DNA from: SZUA-186 sp041552135
GTDB taxonomy: Bacteria > Pseudomonadota > Gammaproteobacteria > UBA9214
Reading direction: 5' to 3'
Length of the DNA stretch: 5,449 nucleotides
Assembly (NCBI GenBank): GCA_041552135.1
Contig: JBFELL010000186.1
Location: 1-5,449, forward strand
Shown: positions 4,922 through 5,449 of the stretch, one piece after another
Layout: each line of letters starts with the position of its first letter
Position numbering within the stretch: the first letter of the stretch is position 1
Position numbers and translations under genes: made by a program
Notes under the pieces: generated by a model
What the model was told of the DNA's origin: nothing
The model's input: only the letters and a program-made list of their open reading frames with translations
Database searches by the model: none

Positions 4922-5449
4922 TCAAGCGCCAAGTGCCGTCTGCATGGCTGAACCCATCTCCGCGGGCGAGCGCACGACGGTCGCGCCGGCGGATTCGAGC
5001 GCGGCGATCTTGGCCTGCGCCGTACCCTGGCTGCCGCTGATGATGGCACCGGCATGCCCCATGCGCTTGCCCGGCGGCGCCGTGACGCCGGCGATGTAGG
5101 CCACCACCGGCTTGCCGACATGCGACCTGACGTACTCCGCGGCACGTTCCTCGTCACTGCCACCGATCTCGCCGATCATGACGATGCCGCGGGTCTGCGG
5201 GTCGGCCTCGAACAGTGACAGACAATCCATGAATCCCAGGCCGTGGATCGGGTCGCCGCCGATGCCGATGCAGGTGCTTTGCCCCAGTCCGCAGCCCGTC
5301 GTCTGGAAGACCGCCTCGTAGGTGAGCGTTCCGGAACGCGACACGATGCCGATACTGCCAGGCGTGTGGATTTCACCCGGCATGATGCCGATCTTGCATG
5401 CCCCGGGAGTGATGATGCCCGGACAGTTCGGTCCGATCAGGCGCGTGCC
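4922..5449 (-). CDS. sucD: Succinyl-CoA ligase (ADP/GDP-forming) alpha subunit, partial
   Basis: The visible part is 175 residues plus the stop. The N-terminal part lies beyond the right edge, so the ATG at 5383 is internal: codons upstream to 5449 read GTRLIGPNCPGIITPG, matching the CoA-binding-side sequence of SucD. Further hallmarks are GIVSRSGTLTYEA, GQSTCIGIGGDPIHG, MIGEIGGSDEE and the active-site segment APPGKRMGHAGAIISG, whose His (codon at 5054-5056) is the residue phosphorylated in the reaction. E. coli SucD has 289 residues, so about 60% is seen. With SucC the enzyme interconverts succinyl-CoA and succinate with nucleotide triphosphate formation in the TCA cycle. The reading frame is intact. 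sucC is expected just upstream, outside the window. Repeats begin 19 bp after the stop, and no standard terminator is seen. Confidence 0.97.
   Translation of the reverse strand, partial: GTRLIGPNCPGIITPGACKIGIMPGEIHTPGSIGIVSRSGTLTYEAVFQTTGCGLGQSTCIGIGGDPIHGLGFMDCLSLFEADPQTRGIVMIGEIGGSDEERAAEYVRSHVGKPVVAYIAGVTAPPGKRMGHAGAIISGSQGTAQAKIAALESAGATVVRSPAEMGSAMQTALGA

Noticed and set aside
1..5449. A novel multi-gene system (defence, secondary metabolism, toxin-antitoxin or similar)
   Set aside because: All five genes are well-known core functions with intact motifs, and the gaps contain repeats rather than unexplained conserved ORFs.

Overview
The window looks like an ordinary chromosomal segment of a GC-rich gammaproteobacterium. 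It carries five recognisable housekeeping genes, with repeat-rich, less GC-rich DNA at the left edge and between the last two genes. The gammaproteobacterial call rests on the block pgeF (yfiH)-rluD transcribed divergently from bamD, the arrangement known from E. coli, and on close protein resemblance to the E. coli homologues. A Chromatiales-like or similar free-living lineage is possible but is only inference. I see no phage, plasmid, transposase, CRISPR, toxin-antitoxin or defence genes, and no credible novel multi-gene system.

Layout. Positions 1-265 hold no gene. They contain two copies of a repeat of about 116 bp (the first cut by the window edge), built around a long imperfect hairpin. 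The second copy runs into the 3' end of pgeF and supplies its last three sense codons and stop. Next come pgeF (peptidoglycan editing factor / laccase-domain protein) and rluD (23S rRNA pseudouridine synthase), both on the minus strand, overlapping and very likely one transcript with rluD first. A gap of 83 bp carries the start regions of rluD (minus) and bamD (plus), so promoters for both should lie there. bamD encodes the lipoprotein subunit of the BAM complex. Its 3' end overlaps by 32 bp the 3' end of the convergent gene nadE, a two-domain glutamine-dependent NAD+ synthetase on the minus strand.

Upstream of nadE is a 419-bp gap (4503-4921) packed with repeats: GCAGAG-type and GCAAAG-type short periodic repeats, a REP/REPIN-like stem-loop of 68 bp, and a second GCAGAG-type copy in inverted orientation that makes a perfect 27-bp inverted repeat with the first. 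To the right is the 3' portion of sucD (succinyl-CoA ligase alpha subunit), also on the minus strand and running off the window.

The genes do not form one pathway. They cover ribosome modification and cell-wall quality control (rluD-pgeF), outer-membrane assembly (bamD), NAD+ synthesis (nadE) and the TCA cycle (sucD). The parts most worth a second look are the non-coding repeats, particularly the one that has become part of the pgeF reading frame.
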